A DNA stretch of 64,000 nt from Nissolia schottii. Taxonomy: Eukaryota > Streptophyta > Magnoliopsida > Fabales > Fabaceae. Numbering within the stretch: the first letter of the stretch is position 1; each line of letters starts with the position of its first letter. Of the stretch, positions 24,601 through 37,943 are shown piece after piece. The notes beneath the pieces are model-generated. The model made no database searches. It was not told the origin of the DNA and saw only the letters and a list, made by a program, of their open reading frames with translations. Position numbers and translations under genes: made by a program. Where the stretch lies: contig QANU01015964.1 of NCBI GenBank assembly GCA_003254905.1, positions 76,710-140,709 of the forward strand, in the 5' to 3' direction.

Positions 24601-24797
24601 GACGACACGTGTCCGTGTGCATTTGAGGCACTATAGCCACTAAAGGCCACCAAAGATAGCAGTAGTAGCAATCCACAAAGGATCACAACCACCCCCTTCG
24701 CCTGCCCGCCCGAGTGGGGTCCATCCGGAACGGGAATATAAGAAAATGGGAGATCGTTAGGATCAGGCGAACCGGAAAATGTGGTGTGGCTTCCCAT
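21613..24797 (-). CDS. Vacuolar acid invertase (beta-fructofuranosidase, GH32)
   Basis: Seven exons (24797-24386, 24034-24026, 23494-22638, 22555-22394, 22311-22082, 21985-21898, 21816-21613) join in frame to 653 residues. It splits sucrose into glucose and fructose in the vacuole. Residues 1-34 are cytosolic, about 35-54 form a membrane anchor, and a propeptide follows before the catalytic part. GH32 motifs are present: NDPNG at 137-141 with nucleophile Asp138, FRDP at 260-263 (transition-state Asp262), and WECVDFFPV near 315 with acid/base Glu316. Val rather than Pro in WECVD marks the vacuolar, not the cell-wall, type. Exon 2 is the classic 9-nt mini-exon coding the centre of NDPNG. The C-terminal beta-sandwich ends VWQMNSAFI and a short tail. 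All parts look intact. Confidence 0.97.
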
Positions 24798-24965
24798 CGT
24801 ATGGGAAACTTGTGAAATGAAAAATTAATTGGTGCAAAGTTTCAACACTTTTGTTAAAATGATACTTGTGTGTGGTACTAAGGAAATAAGAATAAGAGAC
24901 ACAAAAAAGTGCACAATTTGGTAAATTGAATCAGACAACTGTGAAATGTAATTACCACATGAGCA

Positions 24966-24973
24966 TATTTATA
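24966..24973 (-). promoter_or_regulatory. Candidate TATA box of the invertase gene
   Basis: TATAAATA on the minus strand, about 170 bases before the ATG, would give a 5' leader of about 135 bases. Confidence 0.5.
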
Positions 24974-24979
24974 GGCTGG

Positions 24980-26780
24980 ATAGACCCCTCACATGGATGG
25001 ACCATTCAATATATTCCAGGCCACTCGGAAACTAGGTCGGGGGTGCAAAACACAGCTTATTTTAACTAATAATTGAGGCTGGTGACCCTACATTTTTCTA
25101 TTGGGAATGATTTCTGTCTCTCCTTGATTGATTTTGAAAATTGGTTCAATCATTTTACAATTTTATATCATGAAATAAGTTTATGAAGTTGTCTAAATTT
25201 TTACAAAAATTCGTAAATGATCTAATATTATCCAATAGTATTTTAGAAAAAAATAATAATAAAATAGTTGCATAAATTTATATGTGTATTTACTTTTTCA
25301 ACACAATAGTTATTTTACTCCAAGCTAGCTATTGAATGCAAGCGGCAAATCAATAGCAGCTCATAGTTTCTTCGTAACTGCTAATCATATTTTGGTTTTA
25401 GGGTAATTAGTTAGCATGGCCATCTTTTTTTTCCTCCATCCTTTTCTTTCAAGATCTTGGTAATGTTCTTCACTCAACAACCGCAGAAAATAGCAATGGG
25501 GTCATCATTTGTAATTCAGATCATTCGTGCATGAAATTTGCCGATCCTGAATTGATTTTATGATTGAGTTCACATTTAAGTGATTTATGCAATTGATAGG
25601 TAGTTTGCTTACGTTATAAAACAACCAAAAAAAAAAGAAGAAATATTGTCTTAGGAGTAATATGCAACATGCATGTCATTTGATAAAGTTAAATCAACAA
25701 ATATTCGTAGAATTCCTCAATGTTACTCGTGTTTGGTTAGTTCAAATCTAGTTATCCCCCTTAAACAAGATTTGGTGTTAATAACCACCTATGCATTAAT
25801 TTTATGGTGATTTCTCAATTACGTAAATATCTCATACTACTTAATTTATCTATTTTTGATAACTTTTATAATTAAATTCATCGATTTTTTTATTATTTCA
25901 TATTTTATATAATCGTAATAAATTTTTCATTAGTCAAATCACTGAAAAAATCAACTTATAAGAGGTTTAGAGATTTGTGGATCATTTAAACTTATGATGC
26001 ACCTCTTTACAAATATTGTATTAAAAATATTAATTTATCATATAAATCATATAAACCATCAAAATGTCGTATTAAATTATGAAATGATAACAAAATTGAA
26101 TGAATTTAGTTGTAAAATTTATCAAAAATTGATAAATTAAGTATAATAGAGTATTTAACTTATGAGATAGGTGAAAAACCATCTAATTTTATAGGTAGAA
26201 ATTAGATCCTCTCATGTAAATTATTTATATCACGATGTGAAAATTTTTACGATTAATTGATTGTTATACATCTCATATGCATCTTTTTAGGTTTCACTAA
26301 AAATTAACCCATAACAAGTCAAGCAAATTTTTACAGGAGAAAATTTATTTTCATCATTTTATATATTTGCCCGACTATATGTATATTGCATGCGACTCAG
26401 TAGTGAGTGTTGTTGTTGTTTTTTTATTACAATACATAAAACAGTATATGTTGAATCAAAATTTTATTATAAGAGAATTTTGATATTTTGTCATTGCAAA
26501 ACACTTTACACTATGAATCAAATGTATCTCATTTGTTACGGACTAAATATGACAATGACTTAAGCCCGATATACATGATTAGATGGTCAACTAGATTTCT
26601 CATCCTTGTCTCGCTTAATGGTTTGCGAGTGTTATGAGCGTTGCGGAATTCGACATAAGTTCTCATAAGGATTATGAGCGTTATAGAATCCAACATAAAG
26701 TCTCATAAAGCTTATGAACGTTACAGAATCAAAAGCGTTCATACTTACAACATAAAAGAGGCTTCCTACTACTCCATAAG
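24980..26780. other. Intergenic, no gene seen
   Basis: AT-rich; no coding frame, RNA gene or clear transposon ends. Confidence 0.5.
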
Positions 26781-26789
26781 GTACGTCTC

Positions 26790-26960
26790 AAACCATTACC
26801 ACCTCATAATTCACTCACATATTGACTTGGGTTCCGGAGTGGCTTTTGTAGGTACCACCCCCACCGGTCAAGACTGTTGCTCATCACCATTATGTTCACC
26901 ACCATCAAGCTCTTGGATTCAACTCAAGGTTAGAGTTACGAGTTATCTCGGTACATTCAA
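26790..26960 (+). repeat. LTR remnant, Ty3/gypsy (Ogre/Tat-like) type
   Basis: The phrase GACTTGGGTTCCGGAGTGGC followed by TTTTGTAGGTACCACCCCCAC resembles the end region of legume Ogre/Tat LTRs (ACTTGAGCGTCGGAGT, then GCAGGTACC). Related phrases occur at 47.35 kb and 55.55 kb. Ends could not be defined and no internal region remains. Confidence 0.45.
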
Positions 26961-27100
26961 ATTGCTCGTAACATCATCTTTCATAGGTTTTTTTATATTA
27001 TTATGATATGAGTTAAACATTTTAATGGAGTACTGGTGATACATGATTGAATGAATGTATAACAACAATTACACGATTAGTTATCAAAATTGAATCCATC

Positions 27101-27139
<39 letters not shown>
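27101..27139. repeat. (TTA)n microsatellite
   Basis: About 13 units of the TTA trinucleotide. Confidence 0.95.
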
Positions 27140-27141
<2 letters not shown>

Positions 27142-27212
27142 AATAAACAGATTACATTTTTTTTCTTTAATTTGCAATATTAGCTTAATCATATTTTTGT
27201 GATTTGTACATA

Positions 27213-27216
<4 letters not shown>

Positions 27217-27265
<49 letters not shown>

Positions 27266-27272
27266 NTATATA
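27217..27272. repeat. (AT)n microsatellite with one N
   Basis: A long AT run broken by a single N at 27266, typical of an assembler failing in a simple repeat. Confidence 0.95.
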
Positions 27273-27279
27273 TTTATTT

Positions 27280-30200
27280 ATTTTGATGGGGAACATAATA
27301 TTTTGAGTTTCAATTAAATGGGAAAAACAATAACTGTCGCTTACAAGTTAAAAAGATATATAAACTGAACATAAAAATTAGTATACAGTTTTCCTTTGAT
27401 AAATATAAATTAAAATTAGTACATATTTTTCATTAAAAAAATACTTAATTTTACGAATATTGTGAAATGCTATCCATAATGTTCTTTTTATGATAAAGTA
27501 TTTATAGTATTTTTTTCCTATATTAATCTTTCTTATTTATTTTCATATTTACAGAAGAAAATTTCAAAACTAAAATATAAATTTAAACATAATAAATACT
27601 TAAATTCATCCGCATCGCACTGGTTTTATCCTGGTTAAACCTAAAATTAGGAATTTCGACACGTCGAAAATAAAGTTGAGAAGGATCAATCAAAGGGAGA
27701 CAGTAAGTAAAATAATGTTGGGGTGATTGATTATGGTAACGTGTACGTCTAGTGGTTTTATAAAAGGCTGAGAAATAATATTAGTCTTGCAAACAAGGAG
27801 AAATTCTTTCTTTTAGTTGGGAGAAAATGAATTTATGCATCACATTTATCCATTAAAATGATGTTAAAAATAATAGAAAATATTAAAATCCATAAAAATA
27901 AAATGTGGATAATGAATATAATGCACAAAATTATTTCTCTTCGGTGAAGATAAGAATTTCTTGCAAACAAGGGCGAAGGGCCAATGGAACAAACCTACCT
28001 ACAAACCGTACTAGTGGTCCAAACGTAACCTGGATTCTCAGCCGCCATTTGAAACATGAGAGCCAGAAAGAACATACGAACGGTTCATCGACTAAGAAAG
28101 AAGTCACGTTCTAAATTTGGCAATAGCTCATTGGACAGATGAAGACGCCACAGTGACAACTGAAGACTTTAAAAGCCCCCCAAAAGCGCCACCTAGGAGA
28201 GAATTGATGAGGTCAGGTTTAGACTTTATTATAAATATTTGTCATTAGTTTTTGCTAAACAATCATAGCAATGGCCACTTTATTCTTGATTAATACTTAA
28301 TTAAGGTATACGAGTCCAAATCCAACTCCAATTACATCTATTCCTTACTTTGGCAATGATTTTTCTCCCGTATGATTGTTTTTTTACATGTTTAACTTGA
28401 TGCTGAGTCAGATGGCCCTGTTGCTCCCTCTTTACTCTTTACCGCAGTCAATGTTTACCAGGAAACAGTGATTTTATTCACAAGTCAAATAACACTTATA
28501 AATTAAATATAATACATGAGATTTAATATTAATAAGATATAAATACACCGTTCATTTTGAATTAATCGAAGATCTCTAGTTCTATTTATTGTTTAAAAAC
28601 TATTAATGTTCAAACATTTTTTATATCAAATATCAATACTATTAATGTTACAGTTTAAAGATTGCATTACGTTTTTTTAGAATAAATCTAAATAACTTCT
28701 TCATCGATACGATCTCTATAAATGAAATCTCACAAAGAGAAACCATAACAACCATAAAAAAGAAAAAAAAAACACTAAGCAACGGAGTTACTACCAAAAA
28801 AAGAATGATGAGAGCCTCCTTTTCTACCCTTCACAAAAGAGGAGAGAGAAAAGAGAAAAATAAGGATTCATCAACTTTAAACTAATGAATCTTGATTTTA
28901 CTTTCTTTAGAGGAGAAACTTTTCTTTGAACGCAAGTCTAATACTTTAAGTGTAAACATGCACAACATGCAAGTGTATCTCTTTGGTGTGATTCAAAAAC
29001 ATTTGTAAAACACACCATAAAATGATAAGATTTACTTTTATTATTATTTGCCTTCAAATTTAAGGTATTGAATTTATCTAATAAAAAAAATTCTCAAATT
29101 TTTCTCAGCAACAAAACACATCAACTTTTAGATTTATTTTCTATCATAATAATTTTTTGATACATTAATGTTGCAAGATATCATTATCTTAATAATATAT
29201 ATATAAAAGTCATTAGAATTGGTCTATCAGTAAGGAGTTTGGGTAATATACATGAGATTGTATATTTAAATTTCATTAAATGCAATTTCAGAAGTATATA
29301 ATATATATATANATATTTCATGTAATATACAAGTGATATGTCAAATGATAAAAAAATATGAACAATTTTTTTTCTTACTCTAAAAATTACCCCGTTTTGA
29401 TGGTAAGAAATTCTTATGCATTTCAATTTAAGAATAAAACATTGCACTTCAGCTTCTTTTTGTTGGTACAATTAATCTAGTTATTTAAAGTTGCAGTAGT
29501 AAACGGTTGAGAAAGTACTGGTCGGCCACAAAAATAATACATGACAAACAATCAATATATCAATATATAAGAACAATAAAAAGAATGGCTTACTTTGAAC
29601 TAGATGCATTAATAATGCAAATAATGCAACTGCCAAGGCAGATTGCCGTGGCTTTTTGTATTTTACCAAATATTGTTTCTCTTAGTTTTACACGACATGT
29701 AAACGGGTGAGTAGGCATAAACTCATTGGTTGCCTTCACAGGTCCATGGGGGTGCAACAGTTTCTATTTGTTCTTTTCCCAGTTTTGTGAGGCTGCTATT
29801 GTTTCGGTCCCACACCGACCTCTCCCCCCCAATAATGTTTGTTATTGACAATGAAACAAAACTAATCAAACGGAGCATAACCTAAACCGGATTTTTAAGC
29901 CTTAAGCGGTGATTTGGCATGCAGTATCATTTTAGTCTTGACTATTAGCTAATCAGTTTGATTATGATTTGTCCATCTCACCTATCTAAGTTTCACATGA
30001 GAGCGCCGTGTGATGTTTTCAGATTCCACATGCCTCTCTGCTTCCACCTCATACCATATAGATGACTCTTTATGACTAATTGGCAATCAATCATTTTAAT
30101 TTTAAAGTATATATGATTTGATACAATGAATCTTCCTCCGCCACCTAGCAAACTAATCCCAGCAATTTTATGTGCGTATTCTCGTCGTTACTCCATGTTC

Positions 30201-33000
30201 TACATTTTTTTTTTCTAGAAAAATATAAGTTCCATATATATTTTTATGGTGATTTTTTATACATTTTATGTGATAAATATTCTCTTATATTAAGTTTTAT
30301 TATTTTTGATAAATTTTAAAACTAAATTATTCACAAATTTATCATCACTTCATGTTAATATGACATATTGATATGATAATTTAAATAGTCTACAATTTCT
30401 AAACTTATTATAAGTTAATTCTTTTAATGTTTTAATTAATAAAAAGTTTATAAAAACCATATATAACATAAAATGATAACAAATTTTAATAAATTTAATT
30501 TTAAAATTTATCCAAAATTACAAAATTTAGCATGAGTAAATATTTAATTATCTCATAAAACATGTCAGAAAGCACCTATTTCTATTATGTTAGGAGCAGA
30601 ACACTAGAGCCATACTATGACTGTCCGAATCATCAAAGGTCGGGTAGCCAAGTTGTGAAAAGGGATCACATAAACTTGATATGGCAGCTAGCATGGAAGA
30701 GATGAGAGATTCTGATCTGAATTTCTGTGGTACAAAACCTTGATCTCAATTTTATTTTGTTTTTCGTTACAGTCTTAGCAGATCTATAAGACTATAACTA
30801 AAAACCATATATGATCCATTTGTGGGACCCTGTGGAATTGAGAATTATCTTGGGGAGTTATCAACTTCCGACCTACATGCGCCAACTCAGGGAATTTTGG
30901 TGGATTCAACACTTTCATTCCATGTCATACATATCTACTATGTAGGCATAGAATCAATCTAATTTAATGTTTATTATTCATTTATTGTTGTTTCTGAACG
31001 AAGCATTGCAACACGCTGTATAAGCCGGACAAAGTTTTTTGAAGTAAGTGTTAATATAACAGCATACCCTTAATAATAATAAATAAATAAAATGTACTAA
31101 AAAATAAAATAAAAAAACATTATATATATATATATATATTATAGAATTAGAAGAGGCGGTGGCACGTGGGATTGTTGGACAAATTGAGCAAATTATTCGC
31201 ATCCAACCACACTACAGACTGGGTTGCTGTTCATGATCAAACCATCGCATGTTTTCATCATCATATGTACGCTTCAATTCATAATGCAGCCAAAGGCGAT
31301 TCCGCAAACTTGAGTTATACAAAACATTCCCAACGCAGCAGCATAAGATGGGTGGGTCACCAAAACATAATATATAACGATGGATGCGCCTATCTATTTA
31401 TCCACCATCACGTTACCAAACACATTGTTGACATTATTCATATATATATGTGCGCAACTATAGTGTTCCAAACACAAATAATAAATAAATTATCATCATT
31501 CATCCATCATCCAATAGAAATGTGACAGAGTTGGGCCCTTGTAATTGGGTCCCATGGTGAAGATGATGAGAAGCTAAAGTTTTTTATGGTTTTGGGACAG
31601 ACAGGAGGAAAGTTTAAGTTGTTCCTGTTCCTATCGGATAGTATATGTGTTTGGAATCACCTACAATTGAAAATGATTTGGCTTGCAAATCAAATTCAAT
31701 TAAATGTTTTGCTGAATTTTTTATTTTTATTAAAAAAAATGAGACCAGGAATTAAATCCTATGAATAGGACCACTCAACATTCTTGAATCCAACACCAGG
31801 AATTTTGTAGTTTGAACGTGCTTTCCCGTTTCTTTCTCATTCTCCCAAAATCAGAAATAGCGAAGATAAGAGAGCGGGATCAATACAATAACAATATTCA
31901 CCATGCCCATGTTCCTTTTTCCTTTTGGTCATAGCGTCAATGTTGAGAAGCCCAATCTTTTTTATATATGTGTATAAATGGGAAGTAAAGTAACCAGAAG
32001 AGAAAGACGAAGTCAACACAAAATCGTTAGGCCTATATTCAATGGGATCAACACTATGGTCAACGCATTCTTTTGATCGGGCCCAATTAACCCACCCACT
32101 ATATTGGGCCTTGACCCGTTGGGAAAATTGAAAGTGTGTTGACTAGGAACAACTTCTTCAGTAGAAACTAGGAACAAAAACGAGAAACTAGAAAAACTAC
32201 TATGACCCAGTTAACTCACCCATTTGAGTTACCTCATTTTTATCCATGAGTTATTGTTATTTATTCTCATTTATATTTATATTTATATTTATATATATAT
32301 GACATCATGCCTACAAACATACTTATCATAAAATAAGATCTCTTAAAGATATAAATTCATTAAAATCTCACCCTAAATCATAATAAATATATGTATATCA
32401 ATACGATATTATGTCTATGAATAACTACAAATAACATTTTTTATTATCTAATGTAGTTGAAGTATCCATGGATGATGAAACATGCATGGAACTGTGGATT
32501 TCTTTTCAGACACACCTCTTCGACTCATCATCCTCTTATTTAAGTTATTATTTTATTTTATTTTATTTTCCCTCACATCATCTAATTCTATTGTCCTACT
32601 CAGATAACAAAAGTACACAAACAAGAATTAGAATAAGTGCAATTACACTCAGATGATCCAGTTTATAGTTCAAAGACCGTCGCTTTTAGTAAGCCATGTT
32701 TAGATTCGAAGCACCAACTTATCATTTTACTCTTTCAATATTATACTTTAGTTGCATATAAAAGTGAGTTGGCAAATTAAGTAGACAGCCCTGTGAAATT
32801 TGGTAGGGCATACTTATATGGAATCGCCGCAGATGTGAATGTGTAGATGTTAACCCTACCAAATTCTGGTACATAAGGAGCGTTATTTGGACATCGACAT
32901 TAGACATTGAAATAATTGAAGACATTTTGGTTCCTCCCGAGCTGAATTTGATTGCACTAGTATAATGGTATATAACCAAAAAATCCACATAATCTTAGAG
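27280..33000. other. Gene-poor stretch
   Basis: About 5.7 kb without a supported gene. An (AT)n run lies at about 31119-31140. GGGCCC/TGGGCC motifs (about 31529, 32080 and 32104) and a CACGTG (about 31162) suggest promoter-type DNA, but no conserved coding exon was found on either strand. Confidence 0.45.
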
Positions 33001-33142
33001 CCTTTCATTACTTATTGAAGAATGTTACCAGCGGAAATAGCCAAATCAAGAAAATCGATATGATTGGTATAATATACAATGCCGAAACAAGACCTTCAAA
33101 TTTTTCCCAAAAAAACAAGGACCATTACTTTGATGTTTACTT

Positions 33143-34564
33143 CTACACATGCTCACTTTCTCCTTGCCCCTTCCAATTAACCAGGAGTTGGAGAAATTTC
33201 ATTACCTGCATGAATTATTATTATTTAATAATAATATTTATTAGTTCCTTCGATATTGTGTGCAGAACCACACCAAATCAGTTTGCAAAAAAGGCTATGA
33301 TAATTATGTGCACCTCAGTGGGGTCTTGGAGAGAGTAGAAAGCGCTGCTTTCTTTCTTCACTGAAGAAACCAAAATCCCACAACCTCGGTTGCTCTCACG
33401 GAGAACCTACATATATAATATACAATTCATGCAAACAATCATCAAATAATTCCCACCAACATTATTATATATTCTGTCCTAATATAAGAAAATGACATTG
33501 CCATATATCTTGTACAATAGTTTCAATTAATATACCTTGAAAGCATCTTCATCGGTTTTATCGTCTCCAATGTAGATGGGAAACACATCATCCTCATCGT
33601 TTAACCCTACACAAAACCGAACCATGTTAGTGTCCCTAATACAACATTTTGCACAAACATTGATTTATTTTTTTAAAAAGAAAGAAAGAAAGAAAGAGGA
33701 AAGGCAGATATTTATACCAAGAGATTCAAGTAAAAACTCAACCGCTTTTCCTTTGTTCCAGTCAATCACAGGACGGATCTCTAAAACCTACCACACATAA
33801 ACAAATTGAAACTCGCTCTATACTGTAGTGAAGGAAACATGTGTGCATTAACGCCTTACCATATGTTCAGTAAATAAATAACTATTATTATATAAAGGTA
33901 TAAACTTGTATAAGATTTTAATTTCTATATTATTGACTAACAGAAACACAGAAAATTGTCAAATTAATTAATTATATCTTCCTGCAACCCTTTGGCACTT
34001 GGCTGCATATATTTCTATTAGATGACAATTGCATAGAAATTAAACTCATTGTATAAAGAACAACACTTGTGATTGTAGTTGTAACTGTAGGAATAAAATA
34101 CCTTCCGTCCATGAGTTGAACGTAAACGAGGGTAATTTTTCAATATATCATGGACACGTTGCCCAATTATTGTCCAATTCTGCAATCATTTCAACTTGTT
34201 AAAAATCATATAACTCAGATGACAGAATACTCATATTATATATAATTTTATAACTAATTCTTACATTCTCTTCTACGTTACGATAATGTACAGAAGCGCA
34301 AAACTTGTGATTTTCAACTTTTGCGCCCTTTATATCTTTAGTAATCTCGACAAGGGTTCTAAAAACCTACATGAGAAAACAAACACCACAAAATTAATTT
34401 GTTCTTTAAAAAGTGAAATAATAAATTAAATCTGAGTAAGTATTAGAGAGAGAGAATTTGCACCTCGTCGATCATAGGCAGGAATTCTCTTGCAGGTTGA
34501 AAGAGAGTAATCTCATTTCCCTACCACATTTAATTAATGCACACAACAAAGAGTGAACTCCTCA

Positions 34565-34612
<48 letters not shown>

Positions 34613-35866
34613 GATAAATCAAAGAGTAGAAATTAAGAGGAAAAGAACCATATCATAATGGGATTCAGCACGCACCTGATGGTCAGTAGAATTGACACAA
34701 TTCGGATGGTTGTTAGACAAAGTCTGGCGAAAAGGGCCAATAATGTCCATCCCATGACTACCAGCATAGTACAGTTCCGTTAGTTTAACTAAATCAGACA
34801 CCTGAAAAATTGCATTACATCACACCTTAATTTACTATATAATCTTAATTAATTAAACCCCTGTATAAAACAGATACACAAAAATTGAATACTTGTTTGA
34901 AACTTGCAAATAGAAAGGATCATGCTCGATCGATTAATACCTTGTCACGACTTCTTCCACTAATAATTGCCGTGGGAAAATACCTTGCCACCCTTCTCAC
35001 AGCGGTACGCATCTGATCAAGTATGATTTTGAATAAGATGAATTGAGTAATGTATAGTAACTATTAGTATATCATATATACAGTATGCATTTATTCGATC
35101 ACCACTTACAGCTTCACACATGAAGGCACAGTCGGGGTCATCTACAATCGGCGAAAGTGTGCCATCGTAATCTAGAAACATTGCAACCTTCTTATCCTTT
35201 GAGCGGTCAATGATTTTCTCGAAAGAGTCTAGTGCTGAAGGATAATCAGCCTGGTAATTAAAAGGATTAATTGAATGAATCAATGAATGATAATAACATA
35301 GACAAACTTAATAAGCTCAAATAATTAAACCAGGCAACAACATAAGGAAGAGATTAATTTTTATGCACCGATATTGTAAAACGTATGTATTGTCGTCACA
35401 TCCAAAAAAGGGATTGATTCTCACACCAATTAATTACTTCAAAAGTCTTTCATGCATGTAAACTAAGGTAGGTAGATAGGTCAATGTATTAAATGCATAG
35501 AAATTAATCTGAGTAAAAGAGGAAGCATATATAATACCATACCATCAAAGAGTGATAGTCTTCAATATTAATATTGTCATAGTCAATGGAAGCAACCTGA
35601 GCATTGGATCCTTTAAGTAGCTTCTTCCTAGGAGGTGAAGAGGCCTTCATGGCATCCAACCAACCATTGAACCGAACATCATCAACACTCCCTCCACTCC
35701 TCCTTGAACCTGTTCTTGAGTACTTCCCTGGGGAGATTGGTGAATCTTGGTGGGAACAAGTTAGCAGACTAGAATGCATTCCTCCCAGTCTTGACTTGTT
35801 GACCGGCACAGGATCGGTCAGAACAGGAGAAGCATGATGTGATGAGTTCGAGTCCATTGGCCCCAT
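33143..35866 (-). CDS. TPP: Trehalose-6-phosphate phosphatase, TPPA-like (apparent frameshift)
   Basis: Eleven exons: 35866-35543, 35250-35110, 35012-34941, 34801-34676, 34521-34464, 34366-34265, 34179-34102, 33787-33718, 33606-33536, 33406-33314, 33205-33143. It converts trehalose-6-phosphate, a sugar-status signal, to trehalose. HAD motifs are present: LDYDGTLSP near 134-142 (Asp135, Asp137), SGRSRDK, GSHGMD, and [11 protein letters not shown] near the end. The N-terminus ([26 protein letters not shown]) resembles Arabidopsis TPPA. Splice phases require exon 5 to be a multiple of three, but it is 58 nt: a run of four T (34499-34502, plus strand AAAA region) stands where three are expected before CAACCTGCA. 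As written, translation stops at once in exon 6 (GGT TTT TAG). Corrected length would be 398 residues. This is an assembly error or a disabled allele. Confidence 0.9.
34565..34611. repeat. (CT)n(AT)n microsatellite in a TPP intron
   Basis: A CT run passes directly into an AT run within the intron between exons 4 and 5. Confidence 0.95.
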
Positions 35867-36103
35867 TACTATGTATGTATGCAAGTATATAAATAAATTT
35901 ATGTATTCGCACAATTAAGGCAAGAAATTGTTGATCTTGTGTTATTGTTGGAGGCTTTGAATTTGTAAGAAACGAAACAAATGTTGATTTTAATGTTTTT
36001 GGTGCGTTTAGCCAACTCTTTTGTCAATGAAAAACCAGCGCTTCAATGTGTTCTTGCCACTGCTACTTGGTGATGAGCATTCCATCAAGCACTGCCTAAT
36101 TCC
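35867..36103 (-). other. Predicted TPP 5' leader exon, third
   Basis: The acceptor AAGTTTCAG on the minus strand is preceded by a long T tract, and the sequence then runs without interruption to the ATG at 35866. The 98-nt block 36104-36201 has typical intron features (GTATTT start, pyrimidine tract, CAG end). Confidence 0.5.
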
Positions 36104-36201
36104 CTGAAACTTCAATTGGAAAAAAAAAAAAATCAAATCAATATAAATGCAAGGACAAATTAAGGTGAAACAAAAAGGGTAGGTAAATTAATTAAAATAC
36201 C

Positions 36202-36292
36202 TTGTCATATATATTGCATTTGTAGGAGGTGTCGTCAGTGATCTGGACTAGTATGTCTCGTTATACAAGAGTATAAATGATGATTGTTGCTT
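36202..36292 (-). other. Predicted TPP 5' leader exon, second
   Basis: 91 nt between an acceptor (GCATGCAG) and a donor (GACAAG then GTATTT) on the minus strand. Non-coding. It rests on splice-site pattern only. Confidence 0.35.
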
Positions 36293-37452
36293 CTGCATGC
36301 ATCCCAGGAAATCAATCAATAACTGATTTATGTCTACAGTTATGATGATTAAAATGAGAACAAATTTACATAAAAATAAAGGACTGGTAAGCATAAGGTC
36401 CTCTTTAAAGCTCTATTATATATGTATATGTATATGAGAGACAGTCCAATCTGGAAAATAGATTTTCTCGCAATAGTTTTTGATTCAATCATTATAATAT
36501 ATTGTTGGGTCAACATTCAGATGCCACGTGTTAGTCACAATAAACAGATGTTCACAGACATAACATGTCAATGTCTCAAAACTCGGATATATAGAACATG
36601 GAACTTCCATTTTGAGGAAAAAAGGAAGAGCCAATTAGATAGAACGCAGAACTTGTATTTTAGAGGCTTAAAACAAGTACAAGCTCAAGCCTCGTTGTAC
36701 TCACTCCAAAATGTTTAGATATATAAAACTGAAATAAAAAATGGCAAGGAATCTTAACAGAACTAAACTAGCTGGAGCAACACATATATAAACGTGACTG
36801 TGTTATTTTTTTTCTCTGCACCTGCACCTGTTGTTTCCCTTCCTTTAGGAAGATTGAAGATAAGCTCATCACCTTTACAAAATATATAATAATTTTATAA
36901 TCAGAATTTGGTTTTGATATATTATTAGTTATATAATCAAATCAGTAAAAATAGTTCACTCCTATACACTACCTTAAAGTTTAAAAATATAACAAAGAGT
37001 ACAAAACTCCTCTGTACTAACAGAAAAATTAATCTCACCTAGTAATAGTTTCTGAGGTGTATAGAAAATAAAGAAAGATCTGATGATCCGTACGTATATG
37101 GGCTAGACCATTTTAGTTACATTGATTAACACGTTATACTGTACTTTTGTCTTGCCATTATTCGAGCTTATCCACAAATTACAATTTACAGAACCATCGC
37201 TTCTTTGTGCACTCATGATTGCTTGATGTATAGCCAATGAACGTGTAGCAAAAGCATATTATCATTGTTAGTTCTTAATTGATATATAGTTATTATTATT
37301 AACTAATCAATAAAGAAATGAAAACATAGAATACTAACAAGTGGTGAGTTAAAAAAAAAACAAAAACAGTGATGTAATGCACTGTAGTAGTCATATGAAT
37401 GCGTGCAATTATGTACTTAGTTGAACCTTAAAAACTCTATTAATGGACCTAC

Positions 37453-37727
37453 TGTTGGAAATTTATATTTCCAATATTTGTGGGCTCAGATCCGTTTGGG
37501 GACCATAACCGTTCCTCATGTATTTAAGCTCACCAGGATTTCCATTATTCCCTGATGGGCCAATACTGGTGGTATCTATCCATTTGGGCCCACATTCGCT
37601 TTTCTTCAAGTCTAAAAGGCTTTTAACCAAATAATTAGATTACCGAATTAAGCCATATATGATAAATAGCTAATATAATCATTAACGGATATGAGCCCAC
37701 AAATATTGGAAATATAAATTTCCAACA
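37453..37727. repeat. Solo-LTR-like element with 36-bp inverted ends
   Basis: 275 bp from TGTTGGAAATTTATATTTCC to its inverted copy ending CCAACA. TG...CA ends and 5-bp flanks CCTAC / CTTAC (four of five match) fit a solo LTR. The unusually long inverted ends also fit a MITE. It lies in the predicted TPP leader intron. Confidence 0.55.
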
Positions 37728-37943
37728 CTTACCAGTTTATAGTGAAGTGAGGAAAACATGTAGCATTAGTCTGTGTTACAGGATAGAAAAGATGGAGACG
37801 AAACAGTAAAATAAATCAGTTGCAGCAAAAAAAAAATGTAATATTTGTCCATAGATCATTTTGAGTTTTTTTTTTTTAAACTTTTTTTAAATATGCTTAT
37901 GTCTCCAATGTTTAAGGACAATAGCCAAATAATATCAAGTAAT

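Noticed and set aside
30580..30760. Possible microRNA precursor
   Set aside because: The short match to known plant microRNAs was weak and no stable stem could be traced by eye.
33311..33340. Read-through end of TPP exon 10 (stop shortly after DPTE)
   Set aside because: A donor (GAG then GTGCAC) and a following exon with [12 protein letters not shown] at 33205 give the normal TPP C-terminus.
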